A stretch of DNA of 64,000 nucleotides from Neobacillus driksii (GCF_013409995.1 NZ_JACCBX010000006.1:122437-186436), one strand, 5' to 3'; positions 1 to 8,777 are shown, counted from the stretch's first letter. Notes: a model not told the origin generated them from the sequence alone. A program made the numbers and translations.

Positions 1-989
1 TGTGTAAATTAAAGCGGTCAGAAACGATGGCGGTATTAACTTCTGGCGAGATTAGAGCAGATTATGCGAAAGCGTTCCTGACAGCAGCTTCCGAGATCGG
101 GGCGAACGCCTTTGAATTGAAACTGCCGCCAGCTAAACAAGGAGCTTCTGGTTCGTTTGGCATTACACCGTTAACCGATAACCGAGTTGCAGTTGAATGC
201 TTGAAGAAGGCCGACCTTGTCATTGACTTAGTTCTCCTCCTTTTTTCTAAAGAACAATTGGAACTGCAGGATGCAGGAGTAAGAATTCTGCTGGTTGTCG
301 AACCTTTCGATGTAATTAAAAGAATGTTTCCAAAGGAAAGCGACAAAGAGAGAGTGCTATATGCAACTCAATTATTAAGGAATGCAAAAGAATTAAGATT
401 CACCAATAAGGCGGGCAGCGATGTTACCTATCAGCTAGGTCAATATCCAATCCTTACGGAATACGGTTTTGCTGATGAACCAGGCAGATGGGACCACTTG
501 CCAAGTTGTTTTTCTGCTGCGACATCTAATGATGGCGGAGTTAACGGGGTAGTAGTTTTGGATAAAGGGGACATATTTTTCCCGTTTAACCGATATTTTC
601 AAGACCAAGTAAAGTTAACGATAAAAGGTGGATTTGTTACGGACATTGAAGGCGGTTTTGACGCCATGCTGATGAGGGATTATATCGAAAGTTTTAATGA
701 CCCGCGAGCTTACGCGATATCTCACATTGGCTGGGGGCTTAACGAAAGAGCACAATGGCATAGTCTCGCATTCGATGATCAAGTGTTTGGGATGGATGGG
801 CGTGCTTTTTATGGAAATGTCTTATTCTCGTTAGGTCCAAACTCCGAATTAGGGGGGAACAACGATACCCCGTGCCATCTTGATTTACCAATGAAAAATT
901 GTACCTTATATCTAGACGGTAAATTAATTGTAAAAGATGGAGACATTGTGATCGATGAGATGAAAGCTGTTAAACCACAGCTGGCTTGA
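1..989 (+). CDS. NicX-like 2,5-dihydroxypyridine 5,6-dioxygenase / M29-type metalloenzyme (5' end outside window)
   Basis: The reading frame is open from base 3, so the ATG at 27 is probably internal and the true start lies upstream of the window. The C-terminal two thirds match the family of the Fe(II) enzyme NicX, which opens the ring of 2,5-dihydroxypyridine in the maleamate branch of nicotinate breakdown and is distantly related to M29 aminopeptidases. Counting from the ATG at 27, the candidate iron ligands are H233 (SHIGWG) and the pair H284/D286 (CHLDLPM), the same His...HxD pattern as NicX. A purine/cytosine-type permease follows about 165 bases downstream, so the pair may take up and open an N-heterocycle. 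The substrate is inferred; other members of the family act on different rings or are annotated as leucyl aminopeptidases. Confidence 0.72.
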   Translation, partial: CKLKRSETMAVLTSGEIRADYAKAFLTAASEIGANAFELKLPPAKQGASGSFGITPLTDNRVAVECLKKADLVIDLVLLLFSKEQLELQDAGVRILLVVEPFDVIKRMFPKESDKERVLYATQLLRNAKELRFTNKAGSDVTYQLGQYPILTEYGFADEPGRWDHLPSCFSAATSNDGGVNGVVVLDKGDIFFPFNRYFQDQVKLTIKGGFVTDIEGGFDAMLMRDYIESFNDPRAYAISHIGWGLNERAQWHSLAFDDQVFGMDGRAFYGNVLFSLGPNSELGGNNDTPCHLDLPMKNCTLYLDGKLIVKDGDIVIDEMKAVKPQLA

Positions 990-1154
990 TTGACTAAACT
1001 CATTATTCCCTTACGGTAAAAGGATGATTTTGTATCATTGAATATTGAAAAAACTGAATAAAGATGGAATCACTCTACTGCGATTTAATACAACTTCTTT
1101 GCGAGAGATGGTACTTTTTAAAGAAATTATGACCATTAAACGGAGGTATGTATT

Positions 1155-2603
1155 TTGAGCAACCAAACGGTTAAGATGAAAGAACATTCTTCAATTGAAA
1201 TACGTGGTGTCGATATGATTCCGGAGAATGAGCGGAATTCAAAGGCATCCAATGTATTTTATGTCCTATGTGGTTCGCAGTTTGCTTTTGGCATTATGGC
1301 AATCGGTTCATTACCGATTGTGTTCGGACTTGGCTGGTGGGCAGCATTCTGGGCAATGACGGTGGGGCTTACGATTGGCTCCATTGCAATCGGACCGATT
1401 TCCATTTTGTCACAGAGAACAGGTACGAATGGAGCACTAGCAAGTGGAGCACATTTTGGGGTAAAGGGCCGAATTATTGGTTCGCTTCTTAATATTGTAA
1501 TAGCGATTGGTTTCTATGCTCTTATGGTTTGGACAGGGGCTCAAGCCTTCGTCGCGGGAGGTCACCGGTTGTTTGGCTGGTCAGAAGGAACCGGTACATT
1601 ATTGATAGGTTGTATCATTGTCAGTGTCATAACCGCAATAGTAGCAATAATGGGTCATAAAGTAGTAGTTTTGTTTGAAAAAATAGGAACCTACCTGGTA
1701 GGAAGTATTGTCATTCTATCTGTGTTTATATTTGCTTCAAAGTTCAACGTTAGTTACGAAGGTGGTCATTATTTATTAGGAGGTTTTTGGCCGACTTGGG
1801 CGCTCGCTATGCTGGTAATTGCTTCGGTACCTATTTCGTATGCACCATTTGTTGGGGATTATAGTCGATATATTCCCAATAGTCATAGTTCGACGAAATT
1901 GGCAGGGGCCACATCCCTGGGAATGTTTGTCGGGTGTTGGTTAGCAATGGTACCAGCATCATTTATGATGTCAACGGTGAAGGATTTATCTACTCCATTC
2001 GTAACAGGAATTATTGGGGGGGCTCCATCATGGTGGATCGCTCCAATTACAATTGCAGGGATATTTGGTGCTCTGCCGAACGGTGGTTTGTGTTTATACA
2101 GTGCCGGACTTTCTCTCGAGTCCCTCGGATGGACGCTTAAACGGGTAACAACCACCATAATTATGGCAATTGTCGGTTTTCTCTTGGTATTCATCGGAGT
2201 TCAGGATGTGTCCAATATGATACACCTAATCGACGGGTTTGTTATTATCATTATCGTGGGTGTGTCACCTTGGTTAGCGATCAATCTTGTCGGACATTAC
2301 TTGGTGAAAGGGCGTTATAAACCATTAGATTTACACAATAGTTCTAAGTCAAGCAGCTATTGGTACTCTAGCGGATTTAATATTCCTGCTGTTATTTCAT
2401 GGACGATTGGATTGATTGTGGGATTGTTGTTTACAAGCACCAGCATTTTCACCGGTCCATTCGTATCTGCCGTCGGCGGCATTGATTTAAGTTTTACTTC
2501 ATCTGCGCTTGTTGGGGCAATTGTATACTACGCTTTAACGACTTTGTTTCCATATCGTTCAAGAGAAGTATCTAGTGAAGTTGCTGAGAATATAGTACCC
2601 TAA
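1155..2603 (+). CDS. NCS1-family purine/cytosine-type permease
   Basis: A 482-residue, strongly hydrophobic protein with about 12 membrane helices, of the nucleobase:cation symporter-1 (CodB/PucI/Mhp1) family. The early segment with SNVFYVLCGSQFAFG and the later PISYAPFVGDYSRYIP stretch are typical of cytosine/purine permeases. The start is a TTG at 1155, supported by an ACGGAGG ribosome binding site at 1140-1146. It follows the NicX-like gene on the same strand with no terminator seen between, and ends at a strong terminator at 2639. It probably imports a nucleobase, hydantoin or pyridine-type heterocycle; the ligand cannot be told from sequence. Confidence 0.85.
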   Translation: MSNQTVKMKEHSSIEIRGVDMIPENERNSKASNVFYVLCGSQFAFGIMAIGSLPIVFGLGWWAAFWAMTVGLTIGSIAIGPISILSQRTGTNGALASGAHFGVKGRIIGSLLNIVIAIGFYALMVWTGAQAFVAGGHRLFGWSEGTGTLLIGCIIVSVITAIVAIMGHKVVVLFEKIGTYLVGSIVILSVFIFASKFNVSYEGGHYLLGGFWPTWALAMLVIASVPISYAPFVGDYSRYIPNSHSSTKLAGATSLGMFVGCWLAMVPASFMMSTVKDLSTPFVTGIIGGAPSWWIAPITIAGIFGALPNGGLCLYSAGLSLESLGWTLKRVTTTIIMAIVGFLLVFIGVQDVSNMIHLIDGFVIIIIVGVSPWLAINLVGHYLVKGRYKPLDLHNSSKSSSYWYSSGFNIPAVISWTIGLIVGLLFTSTSIFTGPFVSAVGGIDLSFTSSALVGAIVYYALTTLFPYRSREVSSEVAENIVP

Positions 2604-2638
2604 ATTATTTAGGGAAGCCATTAATTTTATGATGGTAG

Positions 2639-2670
2639 ACGAACTCCTTTTTAAAAGGAGTTCGTTTTTA
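2639..2670 (+). terminator. Rho-independent terminator of the permease operon
   Basis: A perfect 13-bp stem (ACGAACTCCTTTT paired with AAAAGGAGTTCGT) with a minimal loop, running into GTTTTTA. It lies 36 bases after the permease stop codon. Confidence 0.9.
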
Positions 2671-2707
2671 TTAGGGATGATTCTGTTTTTTATTGGAATA
2701 TTTTCAA

Positions 2708-2977
2708 GGAGGTAAGCGAATCGGAAAAACATTACATCCGGTGCCGCAAAAAATTTCAAAAGTCCCTGCACCAAAACACTGGGTCAGTCCAATTCCATAG
2801 GTGGCCAATCTGGCGCTGCTGCGGTGACATATCGGGCGAAAGCATAACGGATTGATGCCATTTCACGGACACTCAAGCGTCCAGGGCAGCAGTGAGATGG
2901 GGGCAGACCCTTTCAGCCTTCCAGGTGGAGGCTGGGACCTCAACAATGTTGAGCGGATTGACTGCTATCATAACTAA
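2708..2977 (+). pseudogene. Remnant of an FdhF/YdeP-family molybdopterin oxidoreductase
   Basis: One frame reads as two pieces of a YdeP-type formate dehydrogenase-like oxidoreductase joined by a large deletion. The N-terminal piece contains KISKVPAPKHWVSPIP and ends in a TAG. The next piece reads VANLALLR, then TGA, then HIGRKHNGLMPFHGHSSVQG and SSEMGADPFSLPGG. The HSGVQGSxEMGADP segment is highly characteristic of the family (normally over 700 residues). Two in-frame stops and the loss of most of the gene make this a dead remnant. A Shine-Dalgarno-like AAGGAGGT (2706-2713) survives in front of it. Recognition rests on motif memory, not a search. Confidence 0.68.
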
Positions 2978-3445
2978 AAACCCAACAAGTAAAAATCATG
3001 CCTTTCTTGTGTCTCTCTTTTTTAAAAAAAAAGATAAAATGGGCGGAATGATCATGGTAAGTAGAAAGGCGAACGAAATGAGGTATTCAGGTAATGTCAT
3101 AAAAGAAAAGGTTCTTTTATATGGCCAGGGAAACTTTTACTACCATCAGAAGAATTAATTAGGAAAGCAAAGGCTATACTTAACCCAAATAATAAGAAAA
3201 AGAGCAGGAATTTAGTCATTGTAAAACTACCGCCTTTTACAATGTTTTTTTTTAAAACATTGATAATAATACAGGCTTACCCTTAGTAGGGTCTAATCGC
3301 GATTTTTTTATACAATGCAGATGTTTATGTTGTGCAAGCCCAATTTTTATAGGCTGATATACATTTAAGTTCAGGTTGTTGGGGAAAAATGTTTTTAAAT
3401 GATACCGTTTTATGGCTGATTTACGAAAATTATTGTAATTTTTAA
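2978..3445. other. Intergenic region with no convincing gene
   Basis: A short open frame crosses it but has no family resemblance. From about 3142 another frame reads PSEELIRKAKAILNPNNKK, which looks protein-like and may be decayed coding DNA. At 3240-3262 there is a 9-bp hairpin (CAATGTTTT/AAAACATTG). No RNA gene is recognised. Confidence 0.4.
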
Positions 3446-3459
3446 TGTAATCGATTACA
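3446..3459. promoter_or_regulatory. LacI-type operator, copy 1 (autoregulatory)
   Basis: A perfect 14-base palindrome, TGTAATCGATTACA, 37 bases upstream of the LacI-family gene. The same sequence or a one-base variant occurs six more times in front of the two dehydrogenase/isomerase clusters, so this copy probably lets the repressor control itself. Confidence 0.8.
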
Positions 3460-3496
3460 ATAAATGTAAAAGAAACACTGAAAGGGAAAGAAATGC

Positions 3497-4504
3497 ATGG
3501 TGAGAATTGCGGATGTTGCAAGAATGGCAAATGTTTCAACAGCCACAGTGTCCCGGGTGATAAGTAATACAGGGACTGTAAAAAAAGAAACAGCTGAAAA
3601 GGTCTTAGAAGCAATTAAGAAACTAAATTACCAACCCAATATGCTGGCAAGACAATTGAGAAGATCTGAAACAGAAACTATTCTTGTTGTTGTTCCTGAC
3701 ATAACCAATACTTTTTTTTCTGCGGTGCTGCGGGGAATTGAATCGGTTGCAATCGAAAACGGATATCAGGTTCTTCTTGGAGATGCTCGAAACAATGTGG
3801 ACACTGAAACCAGTTATTTAACTATTTTAGGTCAGAAAAAAGCAGATGGTTTGATCTTATTAACAGCAAGGACAGATCAAAAGATATTAGAAGAATTATC
3901 CCATGATTACCCTGTGGTATTGGCATGTGAATACTATGAGGGCACCCAGCTGCCTACAGTTTCAATTGATAATGTTAGCAGTGCAAGAAAGGCAACAGAA
4001 TATTTAATTAGCTTAAAACACAAGAGAATAGGACATATCTCTGGACCCTTAAATGTTGTCGTTGGCCGGGACCGATGTAAAGGATTTCATCAAGCGATGG
4101 CAAAGCATGGCCTATCAGTAGATCCAAGTTTGGTACAGGAAGGCGAATTTTCTTTTGAAAGTGGATTTAATTTAATGATGAAATTTTTGTCACTTGAAGA
4201 ACCCCCGACAGCTATTTTTGCCGGAAATGATGAAATGGCAATGGGAGCAGTTAAAGCCGCTAAATCTAAAGGTGTAAGAGTTCCTGAAGATTTATCTGTT
4301 GTTGGCTTTGATGATATTAAATTTGCATCGATTTTTGAACCTGCCCTTACAACGATTGCACAGCCAACATTCGATATGGGACAAAAAGCGATGCATTTAC
4401 TGCTAAAAATTATTAATGATGAAGAATTAGAAAAAAATCAATTCATTCTTTCTGACAAACTGATTGTCCGTAACTCATGCAAAGAACTTACCATAGATGG
4501 GTAG
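3497..4504 (+). CDS. LacI/GalR-family transcriptional regulator
   Basis: A 335-residue repressor. Residues 1-50 form the LacI helix-turn-helix (IADVARMANVSTATVSRVIS), followed by the hinge helix PNMLARQLRR and a periplasmic-binding-protein-like sensor domain to the end (SVVGFDDIKFASIFEPALTT is the usual C-terminal signature). Length is normal for the family. The ATG at 3497 has a purine-rich GAAAGGGAAAG upstream. The palindrome TGTAATCGATTACA lies in front of this gene and in triplicate in front of the dehydrogenase gene at 4932 and the isomerase gene at 10170, marking a local sugar-responsive regulon. The inducer is unknown; by context it is a sugar, polyol or glycoside, or a phosphorylated derivative. 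Confidence 0.93.
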   Translation: MVRIADVARMANVSTATVSRVISNTGTVKKETAEKVLEAIKKLNYQPNMLARQLRRSETETILVVVPDITNTFFSAVLRGIESVAIENGYQVLLGDARNNVDTETSYLTILGQKKADGLILLTARTDQKILEELSHDYPVVLACEYYEGTQLPTVSIDNVSSARKATEYLISLKHKRIGHISGPLNVVVGRDRCKGFHQAMAKHGLSVDPSLVQEGEFSFESGFNLMMKFLSLEEPPTAIFAGNDEMAMGAVKAAKSKGVRVPEDLSVVGFDDIKFASIFEPALTTIAQPTFDMGQKAMHLLLKIINDEELEKNQFILSDKLIVRNSCKELTIDG

Positions 4505-4556
4505 TTCTTTGATTTTTGTTAGAAGCAATAAATAAAATTTAATGAAAAGCAAATGG

Positions 4557-4588
4557 GGAGTAATTCTTGAAAAGGATCACTCCTTTTT
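4557..4588 (+). terminator. Rho-independent terminator after the LacI gene
   Basis: GGAGTAATTCTT pairs with AAGGATCACTCC (one A-C mismatch and one G-U pair) around a short A-rich loop, followed by TTTTT. It isolates the regulator gene from the promoter region downstream. Confidence 0.8.
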
Positions 4589-4689
4589 CATCGTTATTAT
4601 AGTATGGGAAACGAATTTAAATCATTCCAAAATAGATTCTTTCAAAAAAGAATCAAGGAAGTTTTAAAAAAAAATATTGAAATCTATTC

Positions 4690-4703
4690 TGTAATCGATT
4701 ACA
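4690..4703. promoter_or_regulatory. LacI-type operator, copy 2
   Basis: A perfect TGTAATCGATTACA, about 75 bases upstream of the putative -35 of the dehydrogenase operon promoter. The distances of 85 and 95 bases to the next two copies would allow DNA looping. Confidence 0.75.
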
Positions 4704-4764
4704 ATAAGGATGTCGAAAAAAGAGTCAAACATCCGTATGTAAACAGCAAATAAGAGGATTTTTT

Positions 4765-4794
4765 TCGACATAAATGTAATGGATTACATTTAAT
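4765..4794 (+). promoter_or_regulatory. Sigma-A-like promoter with operator copy 3 in its spacer
   Basis: A candidate -35 TCGACA (4765-4770) and -10 TTTAAT (4789-4794) are 18 bases apart. The spacer is almost filled by TGTAATGGATTACA (4775-4788), a one-base variant of the operator. A repressor bound here would directly exclude RNA polymerase from the promoter of the operon starting at 4932. Confidence 0.6.
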
Positions 4795-4869
4795 TTATAT
4801 GTTAACTAATGAAAGTTTCAGTTGTTGAATGGTTTTAATAATAAAAATCTTAATTTTTTTACTCAAAAG

Positions 4870-4883
4870 TGTAATCGATTACA
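4870..4883. promoter_or_regulatory. LacI-type operator, copy 4
   Basis: A perfect TGTAATCGATTACA, 48 bases before the start codon at 4932 and downstream of the proposed transcription start. The 427-base gap 4505-4931 holds only the terminator, three operators and this promoter. Confidence 0.75.
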
Positions 4884-4931
4884 GTGTTCGCACGGCTTTT
4901 AAATATATTCGATTTCGGAGGATGAAATAAA

Positions 4932-6110
4932 ATGAAAAAAATAAATGTAGGAATCATAGGGACAGGTTTTATCGGCCCGACACATATTGAAGCAATCAGA
5001 AGACTTGGATTCGTGGAAGTCGTTGGCTTAGCCGAGACTAGCCAAGAACAAGCCGATAGAAAGGCTGCTGAACTTGGAATTTCAAAAGCCTACGGCAACT
5101 ACCGCGAAATGCTTCAGAATCCTGAAATTCAGGTTATTCACAATTGCACACCAAACCATCTTCATTTTGCGATTAATAAAGAGATCATTTTAGCAGGTAA
5201 GCATGTAGTATCAGAAAAGCCACTGGCGATGAACAGCAAGGAATCAGCAGAATTGTTGGCTTTAGCTCAAAAACAAGGTGTCGTACATGGTGTGAACTTT
5301 AATTACAGACAGCATGCAAGTGTACAAAATCTAAGAGCGAAAATCGCTAACGGTGACTTTGGGAAAGTGAACTTGGTACACGGAAGCTACTTGCAGGATT
5401 GGTTATTGTATGAGACAGATTATAACTGGCGTTTAGCACCGGATGTGGGAGGCAAATCAAGGGCTGTCGCAGATATCGGTTCTCATTGGTGTGACACCGT
5501 TCAATTTGTTACTGGCAAAAAGATAGTTGAAGTATTTGCCGATTTAGCAACTGTTATTCCGGTAAGAAAGAAACCAAAAGCAAATGTCGCTACTTTCGGT
5601 GCGCAAAGCACTGAAGTAACAGAGTATGAGGATGTTCCAATCAATACAGAAGACTATGCATCCGTTCTTGTTCGGTTTGAGGACGGCTCACGAGGAGTAT
5701 TTACCGTTTCACAAGTAAGTGCCGGACGAAAAAATCGACTAAACTTTGAAATCAATGGAAGCAAAAGCTCTGCTTTTTGGAATCAAGAAGAGCCTGAAAA
5801 ATTATGGATGGGACACAGGGATAAGCCAAATGAAATACTTCTAGCTGATCCAGCCCTGTTTTCACCGGAAGCAAAACATGCGATTCATCATCCAGGCGGA
5901 CATAATGAAGGGTGGCCGGATGCGTTGAAAAATATGATGTTCAATTATTATACGTTCATTCGTGAAGGCAAAGATCCTTTGAAGGATAAAGCTAATTTTG
6001 CAACATTTGAAGACGGGCATATTTCAATGGCCATTACGGACGCTATTCTAGAAAGTCATGAGCAGCAAAAATGGGTGAAAGTTCAGGCGAATCAGGAGGT
6101 ATTAGTATGA
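4932..6110 (+). CDS. Gfo/Idh/MocA-family NAD(P)-dependent oxidoreductase (cluster A)
   Basis: A 392-residue dehydrogenase of the glucose-fructose oxidoreductase / inositol dehydrogenase type. The Rossmann motif is GTGFIG (G10, G12, G15). The catalytic/cofactor lysine lies in SEKP (K96), and the DxxxH pair is in ADIGSHW (D181, H185). Such enzymes usually oxidise or reduce one hydroxyl/keto carbon of a sugar, inositol or sugar derivative. CGGAGG lies about 11 bases before the ATG. The stop overlaps the start of the next gene by 4 bases (ATGA), indicating translational coupling with the isomerase. A paralogue with a similar TYLQDW/SYLQDW segment lies at 11122. It is first in an operon under the LacI regulator; the substrate is unknown. 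Confidence 0.9.
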   Translation: MKKINVGIIGTGFIGPTHIEAIRRLGFVEVVGLAETSQEQADRKAAELGISKAYGNYREMLQNPEIQVIHNCTPNHLHFAINKEIILAGKHVVSEKPLAMNSKESAELLALAQKQGVVHGVNFNYRQHASVQNLRAKIANGDFGKVNLVHGSYLQDWLLYETDYNWRLAPDVGGKSRAVADIGSHWCDTVQFVTGKKIVEVFADLATVIPVRKKPKANVATFGAQSTEVTEYEDVPINTEDYASVLVRFEDGSRGVFTVSQVSAGRKNRLNFEINGSKSSAFWNQEEPEKLWMGHRDKPNEILLADPALFSPEAKHAIHHPGGHNEGWPDALKNMMFNYYTFIREGKDPLKDKANFATFEDGHISMAITDAILESHEQQKWVKVQANQEVLV

Positions 6111-7078
6111 AGCTAGGTGTATTTACTGTTCTCTATCAAAACCTTCCTTTCGAGGCTATGCTCGATAAATTGTCAGAAATGGGAGTTGAAGCCGTCGAGT
6201 TAGGGACAGGTAATTTTCCTGGGAACAGCCATTGTAATCCGGACGAACTACTAGATAACCCTGAAAAAATCAAATTGTTCCAACGGGCCATTGAAAGCAG
6301 GGGATTAACCATTAGTGCTCTAAGCTGCCATGGGAACCCTCTTCATCCTGATGTAAAGATTGCCAGAGAGGCCCATACCGTTTGGAGAAAAACGGTGATG
6401 CTGGCCGAGCAGTTGGAGGTACCAGTAATTAATGGATTTTCCGGCTGTCCAGGAGATCATCTAAGTGCTAAGTATCCAAACTGGGTGACCTGTTCCTGGC
6501 CGCCTGAATATGCGGAAGTCCTTGATTGGCAGTGGAATGAAGTTGTGATTCCGTATTGGAAAGAAGAGGCTAAATTCGCAGAGCTTCATGGAATCAATCA
6601 AATTGCATTTGAAATGCATCCGGGCTTTGTTGTTTATAACCCGGAAACATTACTAAAACTAAGAGAGAATGTAGGATCAAGCATCGGCGCCAATTTCGAT
6701 CCAAGTCACCTTGTATGGCAAGGAATTGATCCGGTTGAAGCCATTAAAAAACTTGGCCGGGAAAATGCCATCTTCCATTTCCATGCGAAAGATACCTACT
6801 TAGATCAATCGAATATCAAGGTGAATGGTGTATTAGATACAAAACATTACAGTAAGGTTTTGGATCGTTCTTGGACATTCCGCTCGGTTGGGTATGGTCA
6901 TAATGAAAAAGTTTGGAAGGATATTGTAAGCGCTCTGCGTGCTGTTGGATACGATTATGTTCTCTCTATTGAACACGAGGATATGCTTGCATCTATCGAT
7001 GAAGGCTTAATGAAAGCAATCACGCTGTTGAAGGGAACCTTGTTTAAAGAGCAATTAACGGAAATGTGGTGGGCATAA
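6107..7078 (+). CDS. Sugar phosphate isomerase/epimerase-like TIM-barrel protein (cluster A)
   Basis: A 323-residue protein of the xylose-isomerase-like TIM-barrel (AP endonuclease 2) superfamily. The usual metal site is visible: E169 (AFEMHPG), D198 and H201 (NFDPSHLVW), H226 (HFHAKD) and E289 (SIEHED). An ATG 12 codons further upstream is possible, but the ATG at 6107 follows AGGAGGT at 6094-6100 and overlaps the preceding stop as ATGA, so I chose it. Family members isomerise, epimerise, dehydrate or eliminate keto-sugars and inososes. Tight coupling to a Gfo/Idh/MocA dehydrogenase suggests it acts on the keto product of that enzyme. Confidence 0.87.
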   Translation: MKLGVFTVLYQNLPFEAMLDKLSEMGVEAVELGTGNFPGNSHCNPDELLDNPEKIKLFQRAIESRGLTISALSCHGNPLHPDVKIAREAHTVWRKTVMLAEQLEVPVINGFSGCPGDHLSAKYPNWVTCSWPPEYAEVLDWQWNEVVIPYWKEEAKFAELHGINQIAFEMHPGFVVYNPETLLKLRENVGSSIGANFDPSHLVWQGIDPVEAIKKLGRENAIFHFHAKDTYLDQSNIKVNGVLDTKHYSKVLDRSWTFRSVGYGHNEKVWKDIVSALRAVGYDYVLSIEHEDMLASIDEGLMKAITLLKGTLFKEQLTEMWWA

Positions 7079-7090
7079 TTTCGAAAACAT

Positions 7091-7115
7091 GATTAGGAGG
7101 GGGCTCCTCTTAATC
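7091..7115 (+). other. Intercistronic hairpin without a T-tract
   Basis: GATTAGGAGG pairs with CCTCTTAATC (one G-U pair). No run of T follows, so it is more likely an mRNA-processing or stabilising hairpin between the isomerase and carrier genes than a terminator. Confidence 0.45.
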
Positions 7116-7150
7116 GCCCAATATAAAAAATAAAAATAGAGGTGTTAAAA

Positions 7151-8431
7151 ATGAAAGCGGTTGTGGGTGGGGAACGTACTCTCGGCGGCCTTCCTATGGG
7201 AGTGGTTTGGGGATTTGTTGCAACATTAATTTTTATGGCTGGTGACGGTCTTGAACACGCATGGTTGTCACCATATCTTATCGAAAAGGGTTTGACTGTT
7301 CAACAATCTGCTACTATTTTTGCAGTGTATGGAGCGGTGTTGGCGATCGCATCTTACTTTTCTGGTGTATTCACAGAGATGTGGGGACCAAGGAAAGTAA
7401 TGATTATCGGATTGGTCACTTGGTTAATTGGTCAAGTTCTATTTATTGAATTCGGTTTAAAGCTAAACAGTTACGCTATTATGTTACCAACTTATGGTAT
7501 TCGCGGCTTGGGTTATCCTTTATTTTGCTACTCTTTCTTAGTATGGGTCACTTATCGCAGTCCGGATCGCATTTTGGCTACAGCTGTTGGTCTGTTTTGG
7601 GCAGCTTGGAGCGGCGGTCTGTATGTAGTGGGAAGTTATTTCCCAGCCTACATGCTTCCAAAGATCGGATATATCGGGTTGATGTGGAGTGCAATAGCTT
7701 GGGTATTAGTTGGTGGAATTATTGGCATTAGCGTGGTGAAAGACGAGGGAATAAAAAAACAAACAAGAGATCCAAAGGAAAAGTTAAAAAGCTTATTGAG
7801 TGGATTTACGATTTGTAAAGAAAAACCGAAAGTTGCCATAGGTGGAGTGGTTCGGATTATCAATTCGACAGGTATCGGTGCACTGCCTATCTTTTTCCCG
7901 ATGTATTTGTCTGATAAACATGGATTCACCACTGAACAGTTTCTGCAAATGTGGGGAACCATGTGGTTTGCAAATATCATATTTAACCTAATCATTCCTT
8001 ACATTAGTGATAAATGGTTAGGATGGCGCAAAACGATTCAATGGCTTGGTAGCTTTGGTATGGGTGTCATGTTACTGGTTATGCTTTACACGCCGCAAGT
8101 TTTTGGCAGCAGTTTCTTGGCCTTGAATATTGTTGGTATTATCATGGGAATTGTTCTCTGTGGTTTCGTCCCACTTTCAGCTTTGGTAGCATCGTTGGCA
8201 CCTGAGAAAAAAGGGTCTGCGATGGCGATTGTAAGCTTTGGTGCTGGAATGTCCTACTTTATTGCACCGGCAATCGTTGGGTTATTTATCGGACTTATCG
8301 GTGCAGAAGGAGTTATCTGGATTTTCGCAGGCACGTATTTTCTTGGTGCCTATTTAATGAAATTTATGAAGCTTCCTTCTGAAGAGAAACAAAATGAAAA
8401 AGGAATTCTATTAGAGAAACAGGCAGGTTAA
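7151..8431 (+). CDS. MFS transporter, polyol-permease-like
   Basis: A 426-residue major facilitator protein with about 12 helices. The N-terminal GDGLEHAWLSPYLIEKGLT stretch and the FTEMWGPRKVM loop between helices 2 and 3 resemble ribitol/arabinitol-type polyol permeases (RbtT/DalT group). A GTG at 7142 is in frame, but the ATG at 7151 has AGAGGTG (7138-7144) at proper distance and is preferred. It lies in the cluster A operon behind the dehydrogenase and isomerase, and is the obvious uptake system for the unknown substrate. The similarity points to a polyol or modified sugar, but only as inference. Confidence 0.85.
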   Translation: MKAVVGGERTLGGLPMGVVWGFVATLIFMAGDGLEHAWLSPYLIEKGLTVQQSATIFAVYGAVLAIASYFSGVFTEMWGPRKVMIIGLVTWLIGQVLFIEFGLKLNSYAIMLPTYGIRGLGYPLFCYSFLVWVTYRSPDRILATAVGLFWAAWSGGLYVVGSYFPAYMLPKIGYIGLMWSAIAWVLVGGIIGISVVKDEGIKKQTRDPKEKLKSLLSGFTICKEKPKVAIGGVVRIINSTGIGALPIFFPMYLSDKHGFTTEQFLQMWGTMWFANIIFNLIIPYISDKWLGWRKTIQWLGSFGMGVMLLVMLYTPQVFGSSFLALNIVGIIMGIVLCGFVPLSALVASLAPEKKGSAMAIVSFGAGMSYFIAPAIVGLFIGLIGAEGVIWIFAGTYFLGAYLMKFMKLPSEEKQNEKGILLEKQAG

Positions 8432-8469
8432 TCATTTTGAATAAAGGAACAAGTTAAGGGGGATGAACC

Positions 8470-8763
8470 ATGATTATCATTCATGCAAACATTAAAGTAA
8501 AATCGCAGCATCGCGAAGCATTTCTTGAAGAGGCCAGACTTGTAACAAAACCTTCTAAAGCTGAGTCTGGAAATATTAGTTATCATTACTATGAGGATCC
8601 GGAAGAGGCTAATAGCTTTATTTTTGTTGAAAAATGGAAGGATGAACAAGCGATTCAACAGCATGAGGAAACGTCTCACTTTAAGAAATTTGTAAAGGAA
8701 ATTGAAACATTAATTTCTGAACCAATCCATGTAGAATTGTTTGAGGCATCAGTTAAAAAATAA
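8470..8763 (+). CDS. ABM-domain (antibiotic biosynthesis monooxygenase / YgiN-like) small protein
   Basis: A 97-residue single-domain protein of the dimeric alpha+beta barrel ABM family. Typical positions are the N-terminal HANIKVKSQHREAFLEEA, the SYHYYEDPEE strand and FVEKWKDEQAIQQHEETSHF. Members include quinol monooxygenases and heme-degrading enzymes, but many short copies in sugar operons have no assigned role. AAGGGGG precedes the ATG. It is the last short gene of the cluster A transcript before the hairpin at 8778. Confidence 0.85.
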   Translation: MIIIHANIKVKSQHREAFLEEARLVTKPSKAESGNISYHYYEDPEEANSFIFVEKWKDEQAIQQHEETSHFKKFVKEIETLISEPIHVELFEASVKK

Positions 8764-8777
8764 ATAGTGGACAAGTG

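Noticed and set aside
2892..3158. An 88-codon open frame
   Set aside because: It crosses the oxidoreductase remnant in another frame, shows no family resemblance, and has no ribosome binding site.
3252..3614. A 120-codon minus-strand frame over the LacI gene start
   Set aside because: It overlaps the conserved helix-turn-helix coding sequence and the operator; the product looks like random hydrophobic sequence.
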